Shown here: positions 14,015 through 22,074 of the stretch, piece after piece
How the letters are laid out: every line of letters begins with the position of its first letter
Position numbering within the stretch: position 1 is the stretch's first letter
DNA from: a virus
Reading direction: 5' to 3' (one strand)
IMG/VR virus record: IMGVR_UViG_3300009026_000047
Location: 1 to 29,326 of that record
Length of the DNA stretch: 29,326 nt
Notes under the pieces: model-generated
The model's database searches: none
Told to the model about the DNA's origin: nothing
Seen by the model: the letters and a program-made list of their open reading frames with translations, nothing else
Program-made: the position numbers and the translations under genes

Positions 14015-15782
14015 TCAGTTCAAGTTTGTGCAACTATCTAGTTATACTAGCCCTGTTGTAAGTGAAAACGCAAGAAAGGGTTGGGTAGAATATGGAGATG
14101 ATAATGATTATTTTCAATACCTGATAGATAGATTCAACGGATCTCCTACAAATAATGCAGTAACCTCTGGGATCATTGACATGATCTTTGGGCAGGGTAT
14201 TGATGCTACAGATTCAGGTAAGAATCCAGAAGGATATCTTCAATTAAGAAAGTTGATCTCAGATCAGGAATTGAAGAAAGTAATCAATGATTACTATATG
14301 CTAGGCAATGGTGCTTTTCAGTTGATCTATAATCAGAACAAAAGCAAGATCGTTGAGGTATATCATATGCCTGTGGAGACTCTTAGAGCAGAGAAATGTA
14401 ATGAAGAGGGAGAAGTTGAAGCATATTACTATGCTTATGATTGGAATGAGGTTAGAAGCAAAAAAGGTGTTGATCGCATTCCTGCTTTTGGTTATGGTGA
14501 ACAAGGAGATAAAGTTGAGATCTTATACTTCAGACCTTATCGTAGTGGCTCTTACTATTATTCCCCTGTTGATTATCAAGGTGCATTACCTTATGCAGAA
14601 TTAGAGGGAGAGGTAGCTAACTATCATATCAATAACATCAAGAACGGACTTGCTCCTTCCATGATTGTGAACTTCAATAATGGAGTTCCACCTATGGAGG
14701 AGAGAGATAACATTGAATCTCAGATTAAGCAGAAGTGGGGAGGATCAAGCAATGCAGGGAAGTTCATTCTTTCCTTTAATGATTCAGCGGATACTGCTGC
14801 TTCTATTGAGCCTGTTCAGTTATCAGATGCTCATAATCAGTATGAGTTCCTTTCCAGAGAATCACAACAGAAGGTTTTGGTAGGTCATAGAATCACTAGC
14901 CCTATGTTGTTTGGTGTTAAGGATCAGACAGGATTAGGTAACAATGCTGATGAGATTAAAACCGCATTTACCTTGTTTGATAATAGCGTGATCAGACCTA
15001 AGCAGAATCAGGTGATAGATGCCTTAAATCAGATTTTAGCTTTCAATAATGTTTCGTTGAGCCTATACTTCAAGACTCTTGCTCCATTGGAGTTTACAGA
15101 GGTTGAGGATGTAGATGATCAGGAAGTGATAGAGGAAGAAACAGGAATCAAGATGTCATCTGAAGAGATGCCTGAAGGATACGATTACATTGCTGATGAT
15201 CTCGTTGTTTTAGGTGAGGATGTTAATGAAGATCAATGGGAACTTGTTGACGAGCGTGATGTAGATTACGAAAACGAAGAGGCACTTGACAAGATGCTTA
15301 CTTTTGCTTCAACAGGAACGGCAAGACCAAATGCGAAAAGTTCGCAGGATGGATCAAATGTTGAGGGTTCTAAGTTTTTAGTTCGTTATAAATATGAGGG
15401 AAGCACAAACCCTCAAAGAGATTTTTGCCGTAAAATGATGTCGGCAAACAAAGTGTACCGAAAGGAAGACATTATTGCTATGGAAAACATGGCGGTTAAT
15501 TCTGGTTTTGGTGAGGGAGGATCTTCTACATACTCAATATGGTTCTATAAGGGTGGTGCTAGATGTAAGCACAAGTGGATCAGAAGAACATATATGTCAA
15601 AAGCAGGTGTTAAGCCTGATGTAAATAGCCCTAACTCAGAAACTATTAGCACAACAAAAGCTAGACAAAAAGGATTTAGACCAGAGGCTAACAATCCAAA
15701 GGTTGGGATAACTCCAAGCAACATGAAAAACAAGGGGTTTGTTAACCCACCATCTACTAAGGATATACAAGGAGGATTATAA
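14004..15782 (+). CDS. Portal protein with C-terminal extension
   Basis: 592 aa. Residues 1-365 are a phage portal: GIIDMIFGQGIDA, INDYYMLGNGAFQLIYNQ, VYHMPVETLRAEKC, NHINN-type wing helices, LVGHRITSPMLFG (about 292-304) and FDNSVIRPKQNQVIDALNQIL. These suit the dodecameric DNA-entry ring bound by terminase. After an acidic linker (366-385) comes a further 200-residue extension: EGYDYIADDLVVLGED, KFLVRYKYEG, RDFCRKMMSANKVYRKEDI, YSIWFYKGGARCKHKWIRR, then a low-complexity basic/asparagine-rich tail. I have seen this extension on Bacteroidota phage portal or head proteins, but its function is unknown. Arginine CGN codons are commoner there than in the core, a weak sign of separate origin. Confidence 0.85.
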   Translation: MENSQFKFVQLSSYTSPVVSENARKGWVEYGDDNDYFQYLIDRFNGSPTNNAVTSGIIDMIFGQGIDATDSGKNPEGYLQLRKLISDQELKKVINDYYMLGNGAFQLIYNQNKSKIVEVYHMPVETLRAEKCNEEGEVEAYYYAYDWNEVRSKKGVDRIPAFGYGEQGDKVEILYFRPYRSGSYYYSPVDYQGALPYAELEGEVANYHINNIKNGLAPSMIVNFNNGVPPMEERDNIESQIKQKWGGSSNAGKFILSFNDSADTAASIEPVQLSDAHNQYEFLSRESQQKVLVGHRITSPMLFGVKDQTGLGNNADEIKTAFTLFDNSVIRPKQNQVIDALNQILAFNNVSLSLYFKTLAPLEFTEVEDVDDQEVIEEETGIKMSSEEMPEGYDYIADDLVVLGEDVNEDQWELVDERDVDYENEEALDKMLTFASTGTARPNAKSSQDGSNVEGSKFLVRYKYEGSTNPQRDFCRKMMSANKVYRKEDIIAMENMAVNSGFGEGGSSTYSIWFYKGGARCKHKWIRRTYMSKAGVKPDVNSPNSETISTTKARQKGFRPEANNPKVGITPSNMKNKGFVNPPSTKDIQGGL

Positions 15783-16282
15783 TGGCTCAGATACTATTTG
15801 TCAGCCCTGCTGATGTTATAAAGAGAACAGGGATCAACGGCAATGTTGATCGTGATCAGATGATTCAGTTCATTAAGATCGCTCAGGATATCCATATTCA
15901 GAGTGTTTTAGGAACTAAGCTATTCAATAAGATAGCAAGTGATATAAATGGTGATGCTTTAACAGGAGACTATTTAAGCCTTTTTACGAACTATATTCAG
16001 GATATGGTGATACACTATGCCGCAATAGAGATATTGCCTTATATCCACTTTAAAGTAGCAAATGGAGGCATCTATACGAAAGGATCAGAGAATGGTCAGA
16101 GCGTAACGAAGGAAGATCTTGATTATTTAGTACAGAAAGAAAGAGATGTTGCGGAGCATTATGCTCGTAGATTTGTAGATCATATGGCATTCTACAACTC
16201 AAAATATCCAGAGTACAATGCTTCATCTAATGATGATATGTACCCTAGTAAGAATCAAAACTTCAATGGATGGGTTTTATAG
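15782..16282 (+). CDS. Head-tail connector protein
   Basis: 166 aa, mostly helical. Blocks: FVSPADVIKRTGINGNVDRDQMIQFIKIAQDIHIQSVLGTKLF, LTGDYLSLFTNYIQDMVIHYAAIEILPYI, NGGIYTKGSENGQSVTKEDLDYLV, and RDVAEHYARRFVDHM. This is the pattern of a connector (gp6-like helical bundle) common in Bacteroidota phages that docks below the portal. The start overlaps the portal stop (TAATG). Family call is good, exact position in the neck is inferred. Confidence 0.75.
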   Translation: MAQILFVSPADVIKRTGINGNVDRDQMIQFIKIAQDIHIQSVLGTKLFNKIASDINGDALTGDYLSLFTNYIQDMVIHYAAIEILPYIHFKVANGGIYTKGSENGQSVTKEDLDYLVQKERDVAEHYARRFVDHMAFYNSKYPEYNASSNDDMYPSKNQNFNGWVL

Positions 16283-16368
16283 TAAAGCAAACCTATAAAC
16301 CGAAAGTAGAGAACATCCAGAAGTTGAAGAAGTATCTCATGAAAAAGAATAAGAAGAATGGCAAGTGA
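16270..16368 (+). CDS. 32-aa lysine-rich peptide (possible)
   Basis: ATG at 16270 opens MGFIVKQTYKPKVENIQKLKKYL and ends MKKNKKNGK at a TGA at 16366-16368. It overlaps the previous gene by 13 nt and the next by 11 nt, in the same overlapping style as its neighbours, and fills a 75-base gap. Very basic. Support is positional only; the same bases might just be spacer. Confidence 0.35.
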   Translation: MGFIVKQTYKPKVENIQKLKKYLMKKNKKNGK

Positions 16369-16672
16369 TGAAAGAGGATACGGAAGTATCTATGGATCTA
16401 CTTGGTGGGGATCAGGAGATGCCTTCACCAATACAATAGGTTGGGGATCGGCAATGTTCTATATTCTAGATCCTGCTCAATTCCAACAAAGAGCATTAGA
16501 GGATGGTGCTACGATGGAGGCTTTTGAGTGTGTTTCTAAATCATTGAGAAGATTCCCACAAGCGGATAGAGGCAGACAATTGATGGATGCCTATGATGTT
16601 AGGGTAGAAGCAGCAGCAGGTGATACCGAAGCGAGAACCTGTACTATTAACGAATTAAACGAATTGATATGA
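16358..16672 (+). CDS. Small Gly/Trp-rich protein, likely virion-associated
   Basis: 104 aa. It begins MASDERGYGSIYGSTWWGSG, a short aromatic-glycine start that I associate with small proteins encoded after the connector in these phages. The rest has a helical pair FQQRALEDGATMEAFECVSKSLRRF. Function unknown. It ends with an ATGA overlap into the first tail-fibre-like gene, which suggests co-regulation with adsorption proteins, although the last GATC before the GATC-free segment lies inside it (16,469), placing it at the boundary of that segment. Confidence 0.5.
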   Translation: MASDERGYGSIYGSTWWGSGDAFTNTIGWGSAMFYILDPAQFQQRALEDGATMEAFECVSKSLRRFPQADRGRQLMDAYDVRVEAAAGDTEARTCTINELNELI

Positions 16673-18702
16673 GTCTGTATAAGGATGCCTCATTAGTAAT
16701 GATACCTTCAGCGGTGAAGGATGGTAAGTTGTATAGCATACGCCCTACTCCCGAATATGGAGCAGAGTTAGTTACTAATGGAACTTTTGATAGTGATAGC
16801 GATTGGGATAAAGGAACAGGTTGGACTATTAGTGGTGGTACTGCTAATTGCAACGGAACTAATGATACTGCGATAGAGCAAAACATATCAAGTAGTAACA
16901 CTACCCTAAAAAGAATAACATTTAGTGTATCCAATTATGTAAGTGGTACATTAAGAGTGTATAGCGGAAGTGGCGCAGATGTTTTTTTAAATGTTACTGC
17001 TAACGGAACATACGAACTTGAAAGTTATTTAATTGCTAATAAGATATTTATATACTCATTATCTTCTTTTGTTGGTAGTGTAGACAATGTATCGGTCAAA
17101 GAGGTAATTAAGGGAGATGGGGATTTCACATTTAGTAGGGGTTCAAATCTTGCTGCTACAAGGGTAGATGTTAATGGTCTTATTGAGAAGGGTAGAGAGA
17201 ATCTATTTACCAATTCTAATAATTTCGGCTCCACTTCTTGGGGAGGTTCAGTCATAGAAACAAGCGGTCAAAGTGGCTACAATGGTACTAACGATGCTTG
17301 GTTAATAGAAAACGCTGCAAACGGAAAATATATTAGGCAAGACAACACATCTTCGGGAGTTTTAACTGCTTCAGTTTATGCAAAGGCGGGTAATGTTAAT
17401 TGGTTAAGATTTGCAGTAAGTAATAGCCCTGTTGTTTCCGTTTACTTTGATTTAGTTAATGGTGTTTCTTCAAATCCTTCTAATGTAATAAGCCAAACTA
17501 TTGTAAGTGTAGGGAACGGATGGCATCGTTTATCCGCAACATTTCTTGCTAATTCTATGAGTGGAATGCAGTTTTATCCCGCTGATGGTGCTAATGATTT
17601 AGGGGAAACAGGAGACAATATATTTTTACAAGATGCTCAATTAGAAAGCGGCCTCGTAGCTACCCCTTACATTGAAACAGGAGCATCTACTGCACAAAGT
17701 GGTATATTAGAGGACTTACCAAGATTAGATTATAGTGGTGGTGCTTCGTGTCCATCTCTTTTACTTGAGCCTCAAAGAACGAATAACATACCTTATAGCG
17801 AATATCAATCGGGTAGTGGCTTTTCTTTAGGTGCGAACATTACTTGGAATGGATTTGTAGAGAGTCCAGAGGGATATAATAACGCAAGTAGATTTACTTC
17901 CTCTACAACTTCTGCAAGTTTTGTTCAAGCAAATAGTGTCGTAATTCCTGCGGGTGATTTTACATTCTCAATGTGGGTAAGGGGCGTGAGTGGCTCGTTT
18001 GTAAATAGAAGTATGTATATACCTTCAATGACAGGCTCGCAAGCAACAATGAATGAAGCACCTGTTGCAGGTGAAGATTGGAAGTTAGTTTATGGTACAG
18101 GTGAAAACACAACGGGCGGAGCAATTACACGAACTATTACCCTACCATTTTATGACCAACCTGCGGGAGCAGTATGGGAAATGTATGGATTCCAAGTAGA
18201 AGCAGGAAGTTACCCTACAAGTTACATACCTACTATGGGTTCTGCGGTTACGAGGTCAAGAGATTTTAGCGAGGCAGTATTTACTGAAAATGATATAGCA
18301 CCGACAGGCGGTACAACTTTGTTTATAGAATTTGAAACAAGTGGAGAAGTAGATACTACTCCTAATACAGGAGGGTTTTATCTCAAAAATAACGCAGGTA
18401 CTTTAGGTCATTGGGGTATGTCATTTGGCTATGGAGATAGAATATATTCTAATTACCAAAATGGTTCTACTATTCAATGGGATGGTGCGACTCCTGAAAA
18501 CACCTTATGTAAGGTTGCTTTCCAATTAGTTAATGGAGGTAAGTCATTTCTTAACGGGACAACCAAAGCAACTACAAGTGTTGATTGGTCAACAAGACAA
18601 TTAGGGCAACTTGAATTGCAATATGGAACAAGAGTTAAACAAGCCATTTTATTCCCTACCATTTTAACTGATAGCGAGTGTATCGCATTAACAACTTTGT
18701 AA
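16669..18702 (+). CDS. Lectin-like tail protein A (receptor-binding candidate)
   Basis: 677 aa, nearly all beta, rich in S, T, N and G. Domain order by eye: N-cap MSLYKDASLVMIPSAVKDGKLYS; a carbohydrate-binding-module-like jelly roll at about 30-145 (NGTFDSDSDWDKGTGW to VDNVSVKEV); a GDGDFTFSRGSNLAATRV block; a second CBM-like unit with SGQSGYNGTNDAWLIEN to FLQDAQLESGLVATPY; LPRLDYSGG and LLLEPQRTNNI; a third unit beginning SPEGYNNASRF; then a concanavalin-like C-terminal domain ending LTDSECIALTTL. Such proteins bind surface sugars. Shares most blocks with its neighbour. Glutamine is CAA almost throughout and GATC is absent, unlike the genome backbone. Confidence 0.7.
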   Translation: MSLYKDASLVMIPSAVKDGKLYSIRPTPEYGAELVTNGTFDSDSDWDKGTGWTISGGTANCNGTNDTAIEQNISSSNTTLKRITFSVSNYVSGTLRVYSGSGADVFLNVTANGTYELESYLIANKIFIYSLSSFVGSVDNVSVKEVIKGDGDFTFSRGSNLAATRVDVNGLIEKGRENLFTNSNNFGSTSWGGSVIETSGQSGYNGTNDAWLIENAANGKYIRQDNTSSGVLTASVYAKAGNVNWLRFAVSNSPVVSVYFDLVNGVSSNPSNVISQTIVSVGNGWHRLSATFLANSMSGMQFYPADGANDLGETGDNIFLQDAQLESGLVATPYIETGASTAQSGILEDLPRLDYSGGASCPSLLLEPQRTNNIPYSEYQSGSGFSLGANITWNGFVESPEGYNNASRFTSSTTSASFVQANSVVIPAGDFTFSMWVRGVSGSFVNRSMYIPSMTGSQATMNEAPVAGEDWKLVYGTGENTTGGAITRTITLPFYDQPAGAVWEMYGFQVEAGSYPTSYIPTMGSAVTRSRDFSEAVFTENDIAPTGGTTLFIEFETSGEVDTTPNTGGFYLKNNAGTLGHWGMSFGYGDRIYSNYQNGSTIQWDGATPENTLCKVAFQLVNGGKSFLNGTTKATTSVDWSTRQLGQLELQYGTRVKQAILFPTILTDSECIALTTL

Positions 18703-18705
18703 GAT

Positions 18706-20424
18706 ATGAGCATATACGATAAATCAAGTTTGGTACTTATACCAAGCGGAACAAAGACAGGTAAAGTGTTTAGCCAAAAGCCTGTAAGCGGTGATGGTGA
18801 TTTTACTTTCACTCGTGCAAGTGCTGCTACGAGAGTTAATGCAGATGGTAATATAGAGAAGGAGACACAAAACCTGCTCTTGCAGAGTAACTCGTTTCTT
18901 ACAAGTTGGGTAAGAACAGGATACACCTTGACAAGTGGGCAGAGTGGCTATGATGGAACAAATAATGCTTGGTTAGCAGAATGTACATCAGCAGGTCAAG
19001 CACTATACCAAACATCTAACGCAAGTGGTGTAAGCACATTGAGTTTTCATCTAAAACAAGGCACGGCTAACTTTTTAAGATTGAGAGCAGACCAATCTGC
19101 TGATGCTATTGCAGTTTTTGATTTAAGTGATGGTTCGGTTCATTCATTTAACGGAAATGTTATTGATACTAATGTGGTTGATTTAGGCGGTGGATGGTAT
19201 CGTTGTTCAATGACTTGGAATATAGACACCTTATCCAATGTACAATTACGAGCAGAAGATGGTAATGGAAGTCCTATACTTGGTACATTCTACATCCAAG
19301 ATGCCCAACTTGAGCAGGGACTTGTAGCAAGAGATGTTATCACTACAACTACTGCTGCCGTATACGGAGGTATTACAGACAATACTCCAAGATTAGATTA
19401 TACGGATAGTTCGTGTCCTGCACTATTGTTAGAGCCACAACGGACTAATGAACTATCGCATAGTGAATACATTAATGCAGCAGGTGGTTATGCTATAACA
19501 GGTGCTTCAGTAACATATAATTCAAGCACATCTCCAGATGGCTATACAAATGCCACATTATTTGATATTCCTTATGACAACGCAGGGTTTTACAATTTTG
19601 ATACAGGAGGCTCTAAAAGTGTAGGAGACAAGTTAACAATCTCTTTGTTTGCTAAACTTAAATCAGGCTCCGTTACTAATGTATTGAAGTTGGGCTATGG
19701 TGGTGCAGCCGTAGGAGGCGATAGATTAAGCGAATTTAATCTATCAACAGGTACTATTAGTTATTCTCATCCAAGTGCTGATTCAGTCAGTATTAAAGAT
19801 TATGGCAATGGTTGGTATCGTTTGATTCAAACTCAAACTTGTTCAGCCGATGGCTTTGCAGGAGCAGTAATGTATGGCAAAGGAGAAATGGATGTTTACA
19901 TTTGGGGAGTTCAAAGCGAAGATGCGGCATACGCAACATCCTACATACCTACCTATGGGAGTAGTGTGAGTCGTGTGGTTGATAATGGATACAAAGATGG
20001 CTTATCGGTATTCGGAACGAATAAAGGAAGTTTCTTTGTAGATGCTGAAGGGCCTAATTATAATGGTATTGCCGCAAGTTATTTATTTGATTTGTCCGAT
20101 AACTCATCGGATATAGTTAATCGGTTTGCAGTTTATGCGATTAACCAAAACACCTTTAACATATTTACAAATGGTGGTAATTCGTTTACACTTGATGCAT
20201 CAATTCGTAAAAAAATACTTGTGATTTGGAATGGAACAAACACAAAAGTATATGCTAACGGAGTAAAGGTTTTAGATTTCACTTATGCCAATGCTAATCC
20301 CACAAGCATTAACTTAAATAGCCGTTTTAACGATGTTGAATATGGCAAATCAGAATTTAAACAAGTGTTGACATTCCCAACTGCATTAACTGACCAAGAG
20401 GCGATTGACCTAACAACTATATAA
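18706..20424 (+). CDS. Lectin-like tail protein B (paralogue)
   Basis: 572 aa. Its blocks match the preceding protein in order: MSIYDKSSLVLIPSGTKTGKVFS, GDGDFTFTRASAATRV, SGQSGYDGTNNAWLAE, YIQDAQLEQGLVA, PRLDYTDSSCPALLLEPQRTNEL, SPDGYTNATLF, YGWYRL-like strands, TSYIPTYGSSVSR, and a C-terminus ending LTDQEAIDLTTI. It lacks the first CBM-like domain of protein A, so the size difference is largely one domain. The gap between the two genes is only 3 nt. Nucleotide identity between copies looks low, so the duplication is old or the copies came separately. A receptor-binding or tail-decoration role is inferred. Confidence 0.7.
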   Translation: MSIYDKSSLVLIPSGTKTGKVFSQKPVSGDGDFTFTRASAATRVNADGNIEKETQNLLLQSNSFLTSWVRTGYTLTSGQSGYDGTNNAWLAECTSAGQALYQTSNASGVSTLSFHLKQGTANFLRLRADQSADAIAVFDLSDGSVHSFNGNVIDTNVVDLGGGWYRCSMTWNIDTLSNVQLRAEDGNGSPILGTFYIQDAQLEQGLVARDVITTTTAAVYGGITDNTPRLDYTDSSCPALLLEPQRTNELSHSEYINAAGGYAITGASVTYNSSTSPDGYTNATLFDIPYDNAGFYNFDTGGSKSVGDKLTISLFAKLKSGSVTNVLKLGYGGAAVGGDRLSEFNLSTGTISYSHPSADSVSIKDYGNGWYRLIQTQTCSADGFAGAVMYGKGEMDVYIWGVQSEDAAYATSYIPTYGSSVSRVVDNGYKDGLSVFGTNKGSFFVDAEGPNYNGIAASYLFDLSDNSSDIVNRFAVYAINQNTFNIFTNGGNSFTLDASIRKKILVIWNGTNTKVYANGVKVLDFTYANANPTSINLNSRFNDVEYGKSEFKQVLTFPTALTDQEAIDLTTI

Positions 20425-20426
20425 TT

Positions 20427-20798
20427 ATGAAAACATTTAGAAAATACTCATTCGGCTCTAAAGGAGCAGCAACAACTAAACTGAATGCCTTACCTCACGA
20501 TGAGGAAGGTAACCCTACGCACTCTCACGCCATTGTTCATCTTGGACACTTGGTAGAGACTGAAGGTACATACGATGACGAAGGAAACGAACTCACCGCA
20601 CCTGTACTATCTTCTACCTACCATATAGATGTTCTATGGGATGGTGCACCATTAGAGTCTTGGGATAGTGCTATGGTGTGGTGTCCTCCAATGGGTATCC
20701 ATACTTTCGGTTCATCTTCTGCTATTGCGGAATGGACTGAAGCCTGTAAGGAATTGCATCCAGAATACTTTCCAGAGCCAAGTGAAGATTTAATCTAA
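20427..20798 (+). CDS. Conserved small protein after tail fibres
   Basis: 123 aa. Pattern: helix KKYSF-type start (MKTFRKYSFGSKGAA), LPHDEEGNPTHSHAIVHLGHLVETEGTYDDEGNELTAPVLSSTYHIDVLWDG, then SWDSAMVWCPPMGIHTFGSSSA. I recognise this as a family that follows tail-fibre genes in Bacteroidota phages, with no known role. The WCPPMGIHTFG motif is its best marker. Possible tail-fibre assembly chaperone or a minor virion protein. It starts 2 nt after tail protein B and ends in a TAATG overlap. Confidence 0.55.
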   Translation: MKTFRKYSFGSKGAATTKLNALPHDEEGNPTHSHAIVHLGHLVETEGTYDDEGNELTAPVLSSTYHIDVLWDGAPLESWDSAMVWCPPMGIHTFGSSSAIAEWTEACKELHPEYFPEPSEDLI

Positions 20799-20941
20799 TG
20801 AGCAAGGATAGATACAATGTCCCTCAGGACAAGCGCAAAGGATGTCTTTGCAAAGATGGTAAGCGGTATTCCAGAGAATGTTGCGAAGGTGATTACATGA
20901 ATCAGGGTATAGGTAGCCTCACTAAAGTAGACGAAGAATGA
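20798..20941 (+). CDS. 47-aa Cys-rich basic protein before the endolysin
   Basis: TAATG start, ATGA-type stop overlapping the amidase start. The product has a compact cysteine cluster GCLCKDGKRYSRECCEGD (C16, C18, C28, C29) in a basic context. I associate very similar short proteins with this exact place, between tail proteins and amidase, in flavobacterial phages. A metal site or disulphide knot is possible; function unknown. Both-end overlaps make it a likely real gene. Confidence 0.6.
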   Translation: MSKDRYNVPQDKRKGCLCKDGKRYSRECCEGDYMNQGIGSLTKVDEE

Positions 20942-21354
20942 GAAACATAGAGAAGATTATAGTGCATTGTGCGGCTACTCGTGAGGGTCAAGATATTAAG
21001 ACTGATACAATCAGAGACTGGCATCTAAAGAGAGGTTGGTCAGCCATCGGTTATCACTATGTGATTGAGCTTGATGGTACTATTGGTATTGGTAGACCTT
21101 TGGAGCGTAGCGGAGCGCATACGAAAGGGCTGAATAGCAATAGCATTGGTGTATGCTATATTGGTGGTGTAGAGACTGATGGAAAGACTCCGAAGGATAC
21201 GCTTCAAGGGAAGCAGTTAGAGTCAATGGAGAACTTATTGAGAGGTTTGATGGCTGAGTTTCCAGAAGCTACCCTACACGGACATAACGAATTTGCAGCT
21301 AAAGCTTGCCCTAGCTTTGTGGTTGCTGATAAGTTTGAACATTTGATAGTATGA
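20938..21354 (+). CDS. N-acetylmuramoyl-L-alanine amidase (endolysin)
   Basis: 138 aa, an Amidase_2/T7-lysozyme-type enzyme. Zinc ligands and catalytic residues are visible: H10 in KIIVHCAAT, Y39 in IGYHYVIELDG, H116 in HGHNEF, K122 and C124 in AAKACPSF. The H116, K122, C124 spacing equals that of T7 lysozyme (122, 128, 130). RSGAHTKGLNSNSIGVCYIGG supplies the substrate-binding loop. It cuts the amide bond between muramic acid and the peptide in the periplasm. There is no signal peptide, so it needs a holin for export, and holin-like genes follow directly. Confidence 0.92.
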   Translation: MRNIEKIIVHCAATREGQDIKTDTIRDWHLKRGWSAIGYHYVIELDGTIGIGRPLERSGAHTKGLNSNSIGVCYIGGVETDGKTPKDTLQGKQLESMENLLRGLMAEFPEATLHGHNEFAAKACPSFVVADKFEHLIV

Positions 21355-21587
21355 AAAAACAAGATATGAGTTTTATTGAGATATTTAAGAACAGCAACGA
21401 TTGGAATGAAAAGACCATTATAGGTTTTATGTCGTTTGCAGTAATGATATTAGTAATGATTGCTGATGTGATTACAGGTGCTTGTGGTAAGGATTTAGCA
21501 ATTAATGAATTTACATACAACTCTTTTGTATTCGTTACTCTTGGAAGTTTCGGTATTGCAGGATTGGAAAAGTTTGCAGGGAAATGA
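21351..21587 (+). CDS. Holin-like membrane protein
   Basis: 78 aa with two likely transmembrane segments: TIIGFMSFAVMILVMIADVITGA at about 22-44 and YNSFVFVTLGSFGIAGLEKF at about 56-75. The 20-residue N-terminus is charged and should stay in the cytoplasm. Size, topology and the ATGA overlap with the amidase gene make it the best holin candidate. Identity as holin is inferred. Confidence 0.65.
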   Translation: MKKQDMSFIEIFKNSNDWNEKTIIGFMSFAVMILVMIADVITGACGKDLAINEFTYNSFVFVTLGSFGIAGLEKFAGK

Positions 21588-21748
21588 ATGAAGCAGATAT
21601 AAAACTAATGTTGCTTAATGCAAGTACATTTGCGATTAGCTTCTCACATATAGAGATGGCATTAAAGATTGCGCTGCTCCTAATCTCTATAGGATATACT
21701 GCGCAGCGTTGGTATCTAATGCACAAGGGCAATGGCTCAGGAGACTAA
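21584..21748 (+). CDS. 54-aa single-pass membrane protein
   Basis: ATGA overlap with the holin stop. MNEADIKLMLLNASTFAISFSHIE, then a hydrophobic MALKIALLLISIGYTAQRWYLMHKG segment (about 25-45) with positive residues on its C-terminal side. I recall equivalents beside holins in Bacteroidota phages. It may be a second holin component or an antiholin. The start and end overlap its neighbours (17 nt with the next gene), favouring a real gene. Confidence 0.6.
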   Translation: MNEADIKLMLLNASTFAISFSHIEMALKIALLLISIGYTAQRWYLMHKGNGSGD

Positions 21749-21983
21749 ATCTTTTTTAAAGGAAAATTGGTCAATGTTGATATGGCTTGTTGCAGCAGTC
21801 TTTGCAGCAGGGGGTATTTATGCAGAGTTCTCATCACTCAAGATGGAGTTGAATGTAGTTCATGAAAGATTAGATAAAAAGATTCTAGTCATAGAGAATC
21901 TAGAGGGAAGGATTTACGATATTGAAAAACACTTAGAATACGAAAAAGGATATAATGAATCACAAAGAAACAAGCCAAGATAG
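21732..21983 (+). CDS. Membrane-anchored coiled-coil protein of the lysis cassette
   Basis: 83 aa. One transmembrane segment SMLIWLVAAVFAAGGIYAEF at about 14-33, then a heptad-patterned, charged segment (LKMELNVVHERLDKKILVIENLEGRIYDIEKHLEYEK) that should form a coiled coil. N-terminus cytoplasmic, coiled coil in the periplasm: the layout of an inner-membrane spanin-like or holin-regulating protein. Could work with the lipoprotein gene downstream. Functional name not assigned. Confidence 0.55.
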   Translation: MAQETKSFLKENWSMLIWLVAAVFAAGGIYAEFSSLKMELNVVHERLDKKILVIENLEGRIYDIEKHLEYEKGYNESQRNKPR

Positions 21984-22074
21984 TTTTGAAGACTTCGTTG
22001 ATGAACTAACAAACCTAGAGCAACCTAGTTGCAACATTGATAATCCTGAAGATTGCGAAGCATGTGGATCGTAA
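21955..22074 (+). CDS. 39-aa acidic Cys protein (possible)
   Basis: ATG inside the end of the previous gene (29-nt overlap), stop TAA at 22072-22074, overlapping the next start by 13 nt. Product MNHKETSQDSFEDFVDEL... with C26, C34 and C37 (C-x2-C at the end) in an acidic setting. It bridges the gap between the coiled-coil and lipoprotein genes. Real-gene support is the open frame plus overlaps; no function suggested. Confidence 0.4.
   Translation: MNHKETSQDSFEDFVDELTNLEQPSCNIDNPEDCEACGS

Larger units (their letters stand above)
16473..22066. other. GATC-free segment (adsorption and lysis module)
   Basis: No GATC occurs between the sites at 16,469 and 22,067, about 5.6 kb, whereas I counted 28 in the first 2.8 kb of the window and they are frequent on both sides. 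Within it the two tail proteins use CAA for nearly all glutamines (about 1-3 CAG per gene of roughly 20), while backbone genes prefer CAG. It covers both lectin-like tail proteins, the endolysin and most of the lysis cassette. Confidence 0.8.

Noticed and set aside
14353-14604. 83-aa + frame inside the portal gene
   Set aside because: Shadow frame wholly inside a strongly supported portal gene with poor codon use.
16647-16934. 95-aa - strand frame
   Set aside because: Antisense to the start of the first tail protein; hydrophobic look comes from reversed T/A-rich codons.
18474-18926. 150-aa open frame on the - strand across two tail genes
   Set aside because: It crosses the junction of two convincing + strand genes, and all other supported genes are on +. 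No family features.
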